The notes: generated by a model not told the origin, from the sequence alone. Positions 34,550 to 44,344 are shown, counted from the first letter of the stretch. The stretch is 64,000 bases of DNA from Clostridium sp. C8-1-8 (GCF_009928445.1 NZ_JAABNO010000004.1:62001-126000), one strand, 5' to 3'. Numbers and translations: made by a program.

Positions 34550-34578
34550 GGCTCATATTCATTAGAATATGAGCCTTT
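34550..34578 (+). promoter_or_regulatory. Hairpin at the 5' end of the FtsA-like mRNA
   Basis: GGCTCATATTC (34550-34560) pairs perfectly with GAATATGAGCC (34565-34575) over ATTA, followed by TTTAGATTTT. It begins about 8 bases after the expected start site. It could be an attenuator with a weak U-tract or a 5' stabilising stem. Confidence 0.5.
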
Positions 34579-34608
34579 AGATTTTAACGTAAGAGGGGTT
34601 AAGCGAAT

Positions 34609-36600
34609 ATGATTATGGATAATATAGTAGAGCAGGATGTCATATTTTCTTTAGATATTGGTACAAGAACTATTAAAGCTACCGTTGGAATGGTTAAGGA
34701 TAAGAAGTTTCATGTTATTTGTGAAAGATTTTTAGAGCATGATGAAAGAGCTATGGTAGATGGACAAATTCATGATATAAATCTAGTAGCTTCTGGGGTG
34801 AACAATGTTAAGAGAGAACTGGAAGAGGAGCTTGGCTTTAAGTTAAAAGAGGTGGCTATAGCAGCTGCTGGTAGATTCTTAAGAACTGTAGAAAGTAAAG
34901 CTGAAATGGAACTTAATGATGAAGAGATAAGTAAGGATACTCTTAGAAGTCTGGAAATGACTGCAGTGCTAAAAGCTGAGGAAGAAATTAATAAGACTAC
35001 TGATGGTAAATTATATTGTGTAGGATATAGTGTTAAAAATTATTATTTAAATGGTTATGTAATATCCAACTTATTAGGTCATAAGGGAGAGAATATAGCT
35101 GTAGAAGTTATTTCTACTTTTTTGCCTAGATCAGTTGTGGACAGCCTTTACTCCGTAATGAATAAAGTTAATCTAAATGTGGTTAATTTAACCTTAGAAC
35201 CTATTGCTGCTATGGAAGCAGTAGTGCCTCAGAACCTAAGACTTCTTAACATAGCCCTAGTGGATGTTGGAGCAGGAACTTCAGATATAGCCATATGCAA
35301 TAAAGAAAGCGTAACTGCTTATGGTATGGTTCCCCTTGCTGGTGATGAGGTTACAGAAGCCATAGCTCAAACTTATCTTGTGGACTTTAATACTGCAGAG
35401 AGAATAAAAAAGGAATCTGTTGAAAAGGATCAAATAGCCTATACCGATGTAATTGGTTTTGAAAATACTGTAAGTAAGGATGAAATCTTTAAGCTTGTAG
35501 AGCCAATAGTTCAAAAAATAGCGGAAGAGGTTTCTAGAAAGATAATAGATTTAAATGGATCTAAGGCTCCTAGTGCGGTGTTTTTAGTAGGTGGTGGTGC
35601 TCATACTCCATATTTGAAGGAATTAATCAGTGAAAAGTTAAATATACCTATACAGAGAATCGGCATAAAAGGAAGAGATGCTGTTACTGATTGTGTTTGT
35701 ACAGATCTTACACCAGGAAGCTCAGGAGTTACAGTGCTTGGTATAGCCTTATTATCTATAAAGAGCTTAGGTCACAACTTTATAGATGTAGCTTTAAATG
35801 ATAGCTTAATAAGCTTGTTTAACTCTCACAAGCACAATGTTATGGATGTTTTACTTCATGCTAATATCAATCCTAAAATTTTGATTGGTAAGAATGGCAA
35901 AAACATAAGATTTACTATCAATGGTTCAAAAAGAATGGCTTTTGGTGAATTAGGAACCAACGCAAGGTTAAAAATAAATGATGAAGAGGCAACTCTTGAA
36001 ACCTTAGTATCCGATGGTGATAAGATAACAATTGATTATGCTCAGGATGGAAAAGATGCTGCACCAAGGGTTATGGACTATATGACAGATATAGAGGACT
36101 TAACTTGCTACTATAAGGAACAGCTTATAACAATCGAACCAGTAATTTTAATTAATGGTGAGAAAGCAAGTTTAGATTCTGTAATAAAAAATAGTGATGA
36201 AGTAAACATAATTTATCCTAGAACCTTAAAAGGAATAAAAAAATACATATTAAAGCTTGAAGATAGCATAATCTTAAGTATAAACGGTGAAATTGAACCA
36301 GAAGGATATGAAGTTAAAAACGGAGATAGAATAGCTATAGTTGAAGAAAAGCTTAAAGATAAGGAAGAAAGTAATCCTACTAAAAAAGAAGAACAAGGAA
36401 TAACCTTAAAGGTTTTTGCAAATGGTGAACCTAAGGAGCTTAAAGGTAAGAAGGATTATGTTTTTGTAGATATATTCAATTATATTGAATTTGATCTCAC
36501 TGTAGTTAAGGGCACACTTAATCTACTGCTAAATGGTAAAAATGCAGCTTATACTGATAAATTAAACGAGGGCGACAAAATAGAAGTATTTTGGAATTAA
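34609..36600 (+). CDS. FtsA/PilM-like actin-fold ATPase with a repetitive C-terminal extension
   Basis: A 663-residue protein. Residues about 10-390 are an actin-fold ATPase: phosphate-1 SLDIGTRTIKATVG, phosphate-2 DVGAGTSDIAICN, adenosine motif FLVGGGAHTPYLKELI, and an SHS2-like insert after the first motif. Residues about 400-663 carry several short units ending in GDxIxI, with an NG turn in each (INGSKR, INGEKA, INGEIE, ANGEPK, LNGKNA). These suggest tandem beta-grasp folds. FtsA is about 420 residues and lacks this tail. No FtsZ gene is adjacent. Function is probably at the membrane or in division or export machinery, but is unproven. Confidence 0.8.
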   Translation: MIMDNIVEQDVIFSLDIGTRTIKATVGMVKDKKFHVICERFLEHDERAMVDGQIHDINLVASGVNNVKRELEEELGFKLKEVAIAAAGRFLRTVESKAEMELNDEEISKDTLRSLEMTAVLKAEEEINKTTDGKLYCVGYSVKNYYLNGYVISNLLGHKGENIAVEVISTFLPRSVVDSLYSVMNKVNLNVVNLTLEPIAAMEAVVPQNLRLLNIALVDVGAGTSDIAICNKESVTAYGMVPLAGDEVTEAIAQTYLVDFNTAERIKKESVEKDQIAYTDVIGFENTVSKDEIFKLVEPIVQKIAEEVSRKIIDLNGSKAPSAVFLVGGGAHTPYLKELISEKLNIPIQRIGIKGRDAVTDCVCTDLTPGSSGVTVLGIALLSIKSLGHNFIDVALNDSLISLFNSHKHNVMDVLLHANINPKILIGKNGKNIRFTINGSKRMAFGELGTNARLKINDEEATLETLVSDGDKITIDYAQDGKDAAPRVMDYMTDIEDLTCYYKEQLITIEPVILINGEKASLDSVIKNSDEVNIIYPRTLKGIKKYILKLEDSIILSINGEIEPEGYEVKNGDRIAIVEEKLKDKEESNPTKKEEQGITLKVFANGEPKELKGKKDYVFVDIFNYIEFDLTVVKGTLNLLLNGKNAAYTDKLNEGDKIEVFWN

Positions 36601-36614
36601 GAGGTGAATAAGTA

Positions 36615-37805
36615 ATGGGGCTAGACTTTTATAAAGAAGCATTATCAATAAATGATGAGCTTGTAAGTTTAAGAAGAGATTTTCACGAGAATCCTGAGCT
36701 GGATTTTGATTTGCATAGAACTTCAGGTAAGGTAAAAGAGTTTTTAGAAAAAGAAGGTATACCTTATGAAGTTTATGCAGGCACAGGAGTATGTGGAATC
36801 ATAGAAGGAACTGCTGAAGGTGGAAAGCAAGGTAAGACTGTTGCATTAAGAGGAGATATGGATGCACTTCCTATACAAGATAAGAAATCTTGTGATTACA
36901 GCTCAAAGGTAGCTGGTAAGATGCATGCCTGCGGTCATGATGCACATACCACCATACTTTTAGGGGCAGCTAAGCTTTTAAATAAAAATAAACATCTTTT
37001 AAAGGGAACAGTAAAGCTAATATTCGAACCAGCGGAAGAAACCACTGGCGGATCAAGAGTTATGATAACCGAAGGAATACTAGAAAATCCTAAGGTAGAT
37101 GCAGTATTTGGACTTCATGTAACTGAAGACTTAGAAGCAGGAAAGATAATGGTTAAGAATGGAGTTGTTAATGCAGCTTCAAATCCTTTTACCATAAAGG
37201 TTAAAGGTAAAGGTGGGCATGGAGCAGCACCAAATAATGCTGTAGATCCAGTGGTTATGGCAGCTCAAGTTGTATTGGCAATGCAAACTATAGTAAGCAG
37301 AGAAATAAATCCATTTAACCCTGCTGTAGTTACTATAGGAAGCATACAAGGTGGTACAGCACAAAACATTATTCCTGATGAAGTTAAGCTAACAGGAATA
37401 ATTAGAACAATGTCTTCAGAAGATAGATTAAATACAAAATTAAGGCTAGAAGAAATACTTAAAGGCATATGTGCAGCAATGAGAGGAAGCTATGAGCTTG
37501 AAATAGAAGAAAGCTATCCTTGTTTATACAATGATGATGACATGGTTGAACTTTTAAGAGCTTCTGCTAAAGAAGCAATAGGCGAGGAAAATGTTTTAAT
37601 TCAACCAGTACCAAGAATGTGGGTGGAGAGCTTTGCTTACTTCGCAAATGAAAGACCAGCATGCTTTTATATGTTAGGCTGCGGCAATAAAGAGAAAGGC
37701 ATTGTGGCTCCAATCCATAACGCAAACTTCGATATTGATGAACAGTGTTTACCTGTTGGAGTAGCGGTACAATGCCAAACTGTATTTAATTATTTGACAA
37801 GATAA
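36615..37805 (+). CDS. M20-family amidohydrolase (hippurate/N-acyl-amino-acid type)
   Basis: A 396-residue metallopeptidase-fold amidohydrolase. HACGHDAHTT (about 105-114) is the metal-binding signature, with EPAEETTGG for the catalytic Glu, HVTEDLEAG, and the dimerisation part GKGGHGAAPNNAVDP. Members cleave N-acyl groups from amino acids or peptides. AGAGGTG precedes the ATG, 14 bases after the FtsA-like gene, so they may share a transcript. The substrate is not evident. Confidence 0.9.
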   Translation: MGLDFYKEALSINDELVSLRRDFHENPELDFDLHRTSGKVKEFLEKEGIPYEVYAGTGVCGIIEGTAEGGKQGKTVALRGDMDALPIQDKKSCDYSSKVAGKMHACGHDAHTTILLGAAKLLNKNKHLLKGTVKLIFEPAEETTGGSRVMITEGILENPKVDAVFGLHVTEDLEAGKIMVKNGVVNAASNPFTIKVKGKGGHGAAPNNAVDPVVMAAQVVLAMQTIVSREINPFNPAVVTIGSIQGGTAQNIIPDEVKLTGIIRTMSSEDRLNTKLRLEEILKGICAAMRGSYELEIEESYPCLYNDDDMVELLRASAKEAIGEENVLIQPVPRMWVESFAYFANERPACFYMLGCGNKEKGIVAPIHNANFDIDEQCLPVGVAVQCQTVFNYLTR

Positions 37806-37857
37806 TGAAATAATATTAAGCTAAACAATGGAAGAAACTTAATTAGGAGTTGATTAT

Positions 37858-38823
37858 GTGAAAATAGAGATAGGAACAAATGAAGCAGGTCAAAGATTGG
37901 ATAAATTTCTTAGAAAGCTTTTAAAGGATGTTCCACTTAGTGCTATTTTTAAAGCACTTAGAAAAGGTGACGTTAAAGTAAACGGCAAGAAAGAAAAAGA
38001 GAAGTATTCTCTTCAAGTTGGAGATAGCATAGAGATAAAATACATAGAGTCTAAGAGGGAAAAGGCTGAAACTTTTCAGCTTGTTGATCCTAAGTCAATA
38101 AAGATAACCTATGAAGATGAAAATATGGTTTTAGTGGAGAAGTGGCCAGGAGTACTGGTTCATTCAGATAAGAAGAATGGAGATCCTACTCTAACTGACT
38201 ATGTATTATCATACCTACACAAAAAGGGAGATTATACACCAGAGAAGGAACTTACCTTTACACCAGCTCCATGCAATAGACTGGACAGAAATACTTCAGG
38301 AATAGTTTTCTTTGGGAAGAACTTCGAATCTTTAAAGCTTCTCAATGAGATGATAAGAGAAAGAAAGATTCAGAAGTATTATACTGCATTGGTTAAAGGC
38401 AGAATTAAAGACGGTAGATATGAAGCTTATATATCTAAGGATGATGAAAACAACACTGCTACAGTGTATGACAAGTATGCTCCAGATACTAAGAAGATAG
38501 CTATGGATGTTAAGACTATTCAAAGTAATGGTGCATATTCACTTGTAGAGTTGGAATTAATTACAGGTAGAAGTCATCAACTAAGAGCTCATTTAGCACA
38601 TTTGAATAATCCTATTATAGGTGATCCTAAATACGGTGACAAAAAGCTAAATAATTTCTTTGAAAATAAATTTGGCCTTACCTATCAATTTTTATATGCT
38701 TATAAGGTTATATTTAGGGAAGTTCCAGAGAAGTTTAACTACCTTAACAATAAGACTATAGCAGAAGGACTTCCTCCTATGTTCAAAAAGGTTAAAAAGG
38801 ACGTATTTAAATTTGTTATTTAG
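37858..38823 (+). CDS. RluA-family 23S rRNA pseudouridine synthase
   Basis: A 321-residue enzyme. An S4 RNA-binding domain comes first (about 10-60, RLDKFLRKLL). The catalytic core has NRLDRNTSGIVFFGK with the essential Asp (about 144), then TGRSHQLRAHLAHLNNPIIGDPKYG. It isomerises uridines in rRNA; which position cannot be read (RluC/RluD type). The GTG start at 37858 follows TAGGAG at good spacing. It is 52 bases after the amidohydrolase gene. Confidence 0.92.
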   Translation: MKIEIGTNEAGQRLDKFLRKLLKDVPLSAIFKALRKGDVKVNGKKEKEKYSLQVGDSIEIKYIESKREKAETFQLVDPKSIKITYEDENMVLVEKWPGVLVHSDKKNGDPTLTDYVLSYLHKKGDYTPEKELTFTPAPCNRLDRNTSGIVFFGKNFESLKLLNEMIRERKIQKYYTALVKGRIKDGRYEAYISKDDENNTATVYDKYAPDTKKIAMDVKTIQSNGAYSLVELELITGRSHQLRAHLAHLNNPIIGDPKYGDKKLNNFFENKFGLTYQFLYAYKVIFREVPEKFNYLNNKTIAEGLPPMFKKVKKDVFKFVI

Positions 38824-38836
38824 ATAGGGGTAGATC

Positions 38837-40447
38837 ATGAAAGAGCAATCAACCACCAAAGGATTTGCCATACTTTCATTAGCAGGCATATTAGCAAAGC
38901 TTTTGTCTTTGCTATATGTACCTCTGCTACAAGCTATAATCGGGACTGGAGGATATGGCATATACCAAAAGACTTATGAAATTTTCACTTTCCTATACGC
39001 TGTATTAAATCTAGGTATACAAACAGCTGTGGCAAAATACATATCTGAACTTATGGCCATGGGTAACCATAGAGATGCACAAAGAACTTTTAGATTGGCT
39101 AGAACGCTTTTATTATTAGTTGGAACTGGAATATCAATCATACTTATAGTTAGTGCTAAGTTTATAGCTGTAAATACTGGAAGTCCAAGAATATTTATGG
39201 GACTTATAACTTTAGCACCTGCTATAGCGTTAACTTCAGTTTTATGCGTTTATAGAGGGTATTTTCAAGGAAAAGGAATAATGACGCCCTTAGCTGTGTC
39301 TCAAGTAGTAGAACAGTTTATGAACGTAGCTGCAAGTTTAATATTTGCATATATATTTATAAAGTATGGCGTTGAAAAAGGAAGTGCAGGAGGAACCGTT
39401 GGAACTTCTTTAGGTGCGTTTATAGCAATAGTTTATCTAATATACATAGCTGCAATCGAGAGAATTGACAGGAAGGTTTCTAATCAAGATAAAGAAATAA
39501 AGCGAGTAAGAACTAAGACAATAATTAAGAAGCTTGGTATGTATGGGATCCCAATAGCCTTAAGTGCAGGACTACAGAACTTTGGAGCTGTAGTTGATAT
39601 GACGAATGTTACTAAAAGACTATTATATGCAGGCTTTACAGAAGATCAAGGTAATGTATTATATGGTATCTTGGGATACTATAAGACACTTTTATATGTT
39701 CCTTTGACAATAATAACTGCCTTAGCTACTGCAGTTATGCCAGCAATAGTTAGAGCGCTGGTAGTTAAAGATAAGAAGACAATGAAGGAAAAAATATTAT
39801 TTGCTATTAGAATAAGTTATGATGTAGCAATTCCAGCAGCATTCGGACTAGCTATACTAAGCAGTGAGATTTATAAGGTCTTATTTGGAAAGACCACAGG
39901 TTCACAGCTTATGCTTTACGGATCTATTGTAGTTGTATTTATGGCTATAGTACAAATACAAAATACCATACTACAGGCAGTAAATAAGTTTTATTTTGTA
40001 GTTGGTTCCTTATGCATAGGTATAGTGCTTAAGATAGTATCAAACTATATTTTGATTGGTTATAAAGATATAAATATACAGGGAGCTGTAGTAGGAGGAG
40101 TGCTATGCTTCTTCGTACCTATGATATTGAATCATAGAAAGATGTGTAAGACTCTTAAGTTCAAGTTCTCCTTGCTTAGAGTGGCCTCTAAGCCTATATT
40201 AAGTTCACTTGCTATGACCATAGTTATCTTGCTTTTAAAGATATCAGTTTTTGGCATAATGAATACTTATTTAGGAGAAGGAAGAATAGTAAACTCTATT
40301 ATTCTGTTTATAGCTATAGCTTTAGGCGGCATAACCTACTTATACGCTATGATATCTATCGGAGGTATCACTAAAAAGGAGATGGATTCACTATCTCCAA
40401 AGGTATCTAGGATGATGCCTGGATTCTTAAAAAGACGTCTAAAATAA
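38837..40447 (+). CDS. Polysaccharide/lipid II flippase of the SpoVB-YtgP (MOP) family
   Basis: A 536-residue protein with about 14 membrane helices. The N-terminus FAILSLAGILAKLLSLLYVP and GTGGYGIYQKTYEIF match the YtgP/MurJ and SpoVB group that moves lipid-linked cell-wall precursors across the membrane. It lies 13 bases after the pseudouridine synthase gene, in an operon-like position. Length and the long basic mid-loop (about 210-235) favour YtgP (lipid II flippase) over SpoVB, which is the convergent gene. The assignment between the two is inference. Confidence 0.82.
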   Translation: MKEQSTTKGFAILSLAGILAKLLSLLYVPLLQAIIGTGGYGIYQKTYEIFTFLYAVLNLGIQTAVAKYISELMAMGNHRDAQRTFRLARTLLLLVGTGISIILIVSAKFIAVNTGSPRIFMGLITLAPAIALTSVLCVYRGYFQGKGIMTPLAVSQVVEQFMNVAASLIFAYIFIKYGVEKGSAGGTVGTSLGAFIAIVYLIYIAAIERIDRKVSNQDKEIKRVRTKTIIKKLGMYGIPIALSAGLQNFGAVVDMTNVTKRLLYAGFTEDQGNVLYGILGYYKTLLYVPLTIITALATAVMPAIVRALVVKDKKTMKEKILFAIRISYDVAIPAAFGLAILSSEIYKVLFGKTTGSQLMLYGSIVVVFMAIVQIQNTILQAVNKFYFVVGSLCIGIVLKIVSNYILIGYKDINIQGAVVGGVLCFFVPMILNHRKMCKTLKFKFSLLRVASKPILSSLAMTIVILLLKISVFGIMNTYLGEGRIVNSIILFIAIALGGITYLYAMISIGGITKKEMDSLSPKVSRMMPGFLKRRLK

Positions 40448-40524
40448 AATATAATAAGTTTAGTAATTAGTGTATTCCTATTAAATTATTTAATTATATA
40501 ATTTTATAGGGTTACTAAAATAAT

Positions 40525-40567
40525 AAATAAGGGGTGAGCCTTAGAGCTCATCCCTTATTTATCGTCT
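40525..40567. terminator. Bidirectional terminator between two flippase genes
   Basis: AAATAAGGGGTGAGC (40525-40539) pairs with GCTCATCCCTTATTT (40546-40560), one G-U pair, with A/T-rich flanks on both sides. Confidence 0.85.
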
Positions 40568-40599
40568 TTTTTTAATAAAACTTTAATGAAATTGTAACT

Positions 40600-40652
40600 T
40601 TTATTAAAGTGTAGGATGAATGAACAGTTAATTTCAACAGTGTACTTTAAAA
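40600..40652 (-). repeat. Palindromic repeat family 2, partial copy 2
   Basis: It shares AAGTGTAGGATGAATGA, GTTAATTTCAAC and GTACTTTAA in order with the reverse complement of the full copy at 46622-46741. It lies between the convergent flippase genes. Confidence 0.65.
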
Positions 40653-40678
40653 GAACCAAGTTTCTAAGTATATAAACA

Positions 40679-42175
40679 TTAATCTATTCTCAATTTTACA
40701 GAAACCCCTATAAAGAAGGTAAAGCAAGCAACTATCAATATGATATTCTTTAGTATTATATTAATGCCAGTAAGTAAAGGCAATAATATAGACAATAGGT
40801 AGAAGGTCAAAACGCCTATAAGTATGAAGATAATAACTGCGCCAAAGGATAGGTTTAGTTCAATGTTTTTATTAACCTCATATAAGTTTAAGATAAGACT
40901 TAAGCTTGAAACTAGCAATGCGGTTATAGCATATCCATAAACATTTATAGAAGGTATTCCTGTTAGGATATATAGAGAGATAAGTTCTATAACTTCAATA
41001 ATTATTGAGTTTCTCAGTATTACATTTTGTTTTCCTAAACCGTTGAGTATACCGAACATAGTGCCTGAAGTAAAAGAAAGCGGTGTACAGAAAGCGGCTA
41101 TTTTTATGTAATCACCTAAGTCATTTCTTCGAAAGAACATTTGTCCTAAGGAGTCAGGAATCAATATGCATATAACAGAAGTACATATACCTATTAGGAA
41201 AACTAGCTTTATTACCTCTTTTATTCTCCTTGCAGCTGAATAATAATCCTTTTTATTCATGGACTGAGATAAGTCTGGTATAAGCAAAGTATTTAGAGAT
41301 TGTATTATTAAAAAAGGAAAGGTTACTATGGTCAAGGCCATTCCGTTATACTTACCAATCATGGATAAAGCAGTACTATATTCAAAACCGGCTTGTACAA
41401 GTCTTCTCGGTACAACTAAAGCTGACATGGTATAGAATATACTTGTTAAAAATCCAGTAATACAAAGTGGGACAGATACAACTAAAACATCGAATAGAAG
41501 CTGAGCTCGTCCTTCTTTTTTTGATGGCATAATCATAATTTTTCTAGTAAGGCTTTTGTAGTATACATAAAGTAAAGCCAAGCTTTGAAACTCACCAATA
41601 CAAAGAGCAATATACGCTACGGTGACCAAGGAAGAAAGAGAATTAGCTTTGAAAAAATAAATCAGTAAGGCAATTACAAAAATTCTCATACCTTTTTCTA
41701 GTATGTCTATGAAAGCCGGCATAACTATCTTTGAGCTTCCATAAAAGTATCCCTTTAATATGTTTGAAAGAGCAATAAAAACCATAGCAGGGCAAGTGAT
41801 CTTGATGGCATTTATTGTTCTTGGGTCTTTAACCCAGTAAGATCCAATAGCTGGTGCAGCTAAATATACTAAAATTCCAACTATAGTAGCCCAAACAAGG
41901 TTGAAGATAGCTACAGTTCGAATTGTCTTAAACAGATTTCCAAAATCATTTTTTGAAGAATAAACTGCTGATACCTTAGAAATAGCTGCCACAATTCCTG
42001 CAGTCATCAGACATATAAAAAGATTATAAATAGGCATTACTAAACCATAAAGCCCCATTCCTTCAGGTCCCAATACCTTTGAAAGATAAATCGAAAATAT
42101 AAATCCTAACATTCCCGTGGTTAGGTTGGCTACAGTTAAAAGAATAGAATTCTTATAAAAACTATTTTGCTCCAA
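40679..42175 (-). CDS. spoVB: Stage V sporulation protein B-type flippase
   Basis: A 498-residue MOP-family membrane protein. The N-terminus NSFYKNSILLTVANLTTGMLG and LSKVLGPEGMGLYGLVMPIYN are characteristic of SpoVB, needed for spore cortex formation and believed to flip cortex precursors. The TTG at 42175 lies 8 bases from AGAGGAG; codons upstream belong to that site. It is convergent with its relative at 38837. About 14 membrane helices are expected. Confidence 0.88.
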   Translation of the reverse strand: MEQNSFYKNSILLTVANLTTGMLGFIFSIYLSKVLGPEGMGLYGLVMPIYNLFICLMTAGIVAAISKVSAVYSSKNDFGNLFKTIRTVAIFNLVWATIVGILVYLAAPAIGSYWVKDPRTINAIKITCPAMVFIALSNILKGYFYGSSKIVMPAFIDILEKGMRIFVIALLIYFFKANSLSSLVTVAYIALCIGEFQSLALLYVYYKSLTRKIMIMPSKKEGRAQLLFDVLVVSVPLCITGFLTSIFYTMSALVVPRRLVQAGFEYSTALSMIGKYNGMALTIVTFPFLIIQSLNTLLIPDLSQSMNKKDYYSAARRIKEVIKLVFLIGICTSVICILIPDSLGQMFFRRNDLGDYIKIAAFCTPLSFTSGTMFGILNGLGKQNVILRNSIIIEVIELISLYILTGIPSINVYGYAITALLVSSLSLILNLYEVNKNIELNLSFGAVIIFILIGVLTFYLLSILLPLLTGINIILKNIILIVACFTFFIGVSVKLRID

Positions 42176-42301
42176 TACAATCACTCCTCTAAGCCTCAAT
42201 AATAAAAATTATTCAAAAAAGTGGACAAATATTCATTGGTTATCATTATTTGTATTAACTAAAAATATATTTAACTTAGAAACCTTATGATGGAGGATGG
42301 T

Positions 42302-43582
42302 ATGAGAGGAACAAAAATTATAATAGGTATTATAATCCTGTCAGTTTTAGGTGGTGCTTTGCTTTTTACAAATGCCATGAGGGTTAATGTATCTTTGATT
42401 GGCTCTGGGTTAGGAACGGAAATAAAAGTAAAAGGTATTAAAGAAGCTAACTGCTTTACCTTTGATGAAAAAAGGAATATATATTTTGGCTCAGATAATG
42501 GTATAGAATTATATAGAACTGATGGCAAGAGTGAATACGTAATAAAAGAAAGTAATATAAATATCAATTCCATAGGGTATGAGGATGGAAAGCTTTATTA
42601 TGTAGAAGGTAGTAATCTAATATCTTATGATATTAAAAATAAGATAAAAAGTGAATTAATTAATAACTTGCCAGATAAAGGAGATTATAACAAGTGTAAA
42701 TTAATCATCTGCAAGGATGATATATATATAGCCATTGGGGCAGCAACTAATTCAGGAATAGTAAGTGGCAAAGAAGCTGTTCCAGACAGTTCACCTATGG
42801 ATATAACCTTAAAAGGAAGTAATTATGGAGAAGAACCTACAGGAGCTTTCTCTAAGTATGGTGTTAAAACTAAAAATGGACAGGTTATCAAAAAGAGCTT
42901 TCCTGGTAACGCATCGGTGATAAAGTACAGTATTAAAAATAATAAAGCAGAACTATTTGCATCAGGAATAAGAAATATTGAAGGATGGGACTACAATTCT
43001 GAAGGTTCCTTAATGGCAATAGTAGGAGGTATGGAGGATAGAGGACTAAGACCAATTCAAGGAGATACGGATTATATATATGAGCTTAAAAAGGATATAT
43101 GGTATGGCTGGCCTGACTTTAGCGGGGGAGATCCTTTAGATTCACCAAAGTTTACAGATGATAAGGGTAAAGCTGTAAAACTGCTTCTAAGTAAATGGCC
43201 CATGGTTAGTCCTCCTGCGCCAGCTTATGTTTATAAGGATGTAGGAGCCATTAGTTCTTTAATTATAGACAAAAATGGCATCATTAAAGGAAAGGATTCA
43301 AGTTTTTTTTATGATAAAAAACAACAAGCTATTTACAATCTAGATAAAAATGGACTTATTAGTAAGGTGTTTAAATTTAGAAGTAATGCTCAAATAAAGG
43401 ATATAAAGTTAATAGATAATTCACTTTATATATTAGATAAAAATAATGGGGTACTATATGAAGCACAAAAACAGAAGAAAAACCTTATGAGTAGTTCCAG
43501 CAGTTTAGTGTTTTTTTCACTCTGTGTAATAATATTAGCTATGGGTATAATAATAGTTAAATTTAGTATTAAGATAAAGTAA
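42302..43582 (+). CDS. Membrane-anchored beta-propeller protein (glucose/sorbosone dehydrogenase-like)
   Basis: A 426-residue protein with a membrane segment at each end (about 5-22 and 398-420). The region IRNIEGWDYNSEG, then DIWYGWPDFSGGDPLDSP, matches the PQQ-type glucose/sorbosone dehydrogenase beta-propeller. The catalytic His usually found in these enzymes is not obvious, so enzymatic activity is uncertain. The ATG at 42302 is preferred over 42287 because GGAGG lies 5 bases upstream. It starts 126 bases from spoVB, divergently. Confidence 0.7.
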   Translation: MRGTKIIIGIIILSVLGGALLFTNAMRVNVSLIGSGLGTEIKVKGIKEANCFTFDEKRNIYFGSDNGIELYRTDGKSEYVIKESNININSIGYEDGKLYYVEGSNLISYDIKNKIKSELINNLPDKGDYNKCKLIICKDDIYIAIGAATNSGIVSGKEAVPDSSPMDITLKGSNYGEEPTGAFSKYGVKTKNGQVIKKSFPGNASVIKYSIKNNKAELFASGIRNIEGWDYNSEGSLMAIVGGMEDRGLRPIQGDTDYIYELKKDIWYGWPDFSGGDPLDSPKFTDDKGKAVKLLLSKWPMVSPPAPAYVYKDVGAISSLIIDKNGIIKGKDSSFFYDKKQQAIYNLDKNGLISKVFKFRSNAQIKDIKLIDNSLYILDKNNGVLYEAQKQKKNLMSSSSSLVFFSLCVIILAMGIIIVKFSIKIK

Positions 43583-43611
43583 ATTATGTAGATAAAAGCA
43601 AGGAGAAAATT

Positions 43612-44337
43612 ATGAGAAGACAGATGGAAAAAACTTATGGTAGGATGGCCAGAGGAGTTATGGTTGCAGTTAATCCTGTTAAGAAGATGGCTGTGAAAAC
43701 TCATTGTGTTGTTCATAAATATATAAATATACAAGCGGTAGAGATATTGAAAAATGACGGGTATGACGATGCCTATATATTCTATAAAAAACATATAAAG
43801 CATTTAAATGATGGAGTCACTTGGGCGGATCAAGACTTTAAAAGTACCAATCATTTTTATCATTATAAATTAGAAAGAGGCTTATATGGTTTTTCAAATG
43901 CACTAGTTGAGTGCCAAAAGTACTATGAAGAGTCTATAAGGCTTATAAAGAATGGAGAGGAACATAAGGGGTTGTTTTTCTTAGGAGCTTCAGCACACTT
44001 GATTCAAGACATGACTGTTCCTCATCATGTTAATAACAGGCTATTAAAAAGTCATAGAAAGTTTGAGCTTTGGATTATAGATAGATTATTTAAACAATAT
44101 AATTTTTCAATAATGGCTGGGACAAAAAGATATAATAGTGTGGAAGAATTCATTAAAAATAATGCTAAGTTTGCAAATAGCGTCCACCATAAGTATATGG
44201 AAATCGAGGATACAGAGCAAAGGTATTACAAAGTATCAAAAGAGATTTTAAGAGAAGCACAAATAACTACAGCAGGATATTTGCTTTTCTATTATGATAC
44301 AGTAATTATGAATTACGATAAAGAAAAAGACTTGTAG
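43612..44337 (+). CDS. Zinc-dependent phospholipase C-like protein
   Basis: A 241-residue protein of the alpha-toxin/phospholipase C N-domain family. Metal-ligand patterns are seen in order: a His-rich start (KTHCVVHKYI), GVTWADQDFKSTNHFYH, and LGASAHLIQDMTVPHHVN with its His/Asp ligands. Secreted members have a signal peptide and an N-terminal Trp ligand; neither is apparent here, so it may act inside the cell or reach the wall by another route. AAGGAG precedes the ATG. It lies 29 bases after the beta-propeller gene. Confidence 0.8.
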   Translation: MRRQMEKTYGRMARGVMVAVNPVKKMAVKTHCVVHKYINIQAVEILKNDGYDDAYIFYKKHIKHLNDGVTWADQDFKSTNHFYHYKLERGLYGFSNALVECQKYYEESIRLIKNGEEHKGLFFLGASAHLIQDMTVPHHVNNRLLKSHRKFELWIIDRLFKQYNFSIMAGTKRYNSVEEFIKNNAKFANSVHHKYMEIEDTEQRYYKVSKEILREAQITTAGYLLFYYDTVIMNYDKEKDL

Positions 44338-44344
44338 AATACTG

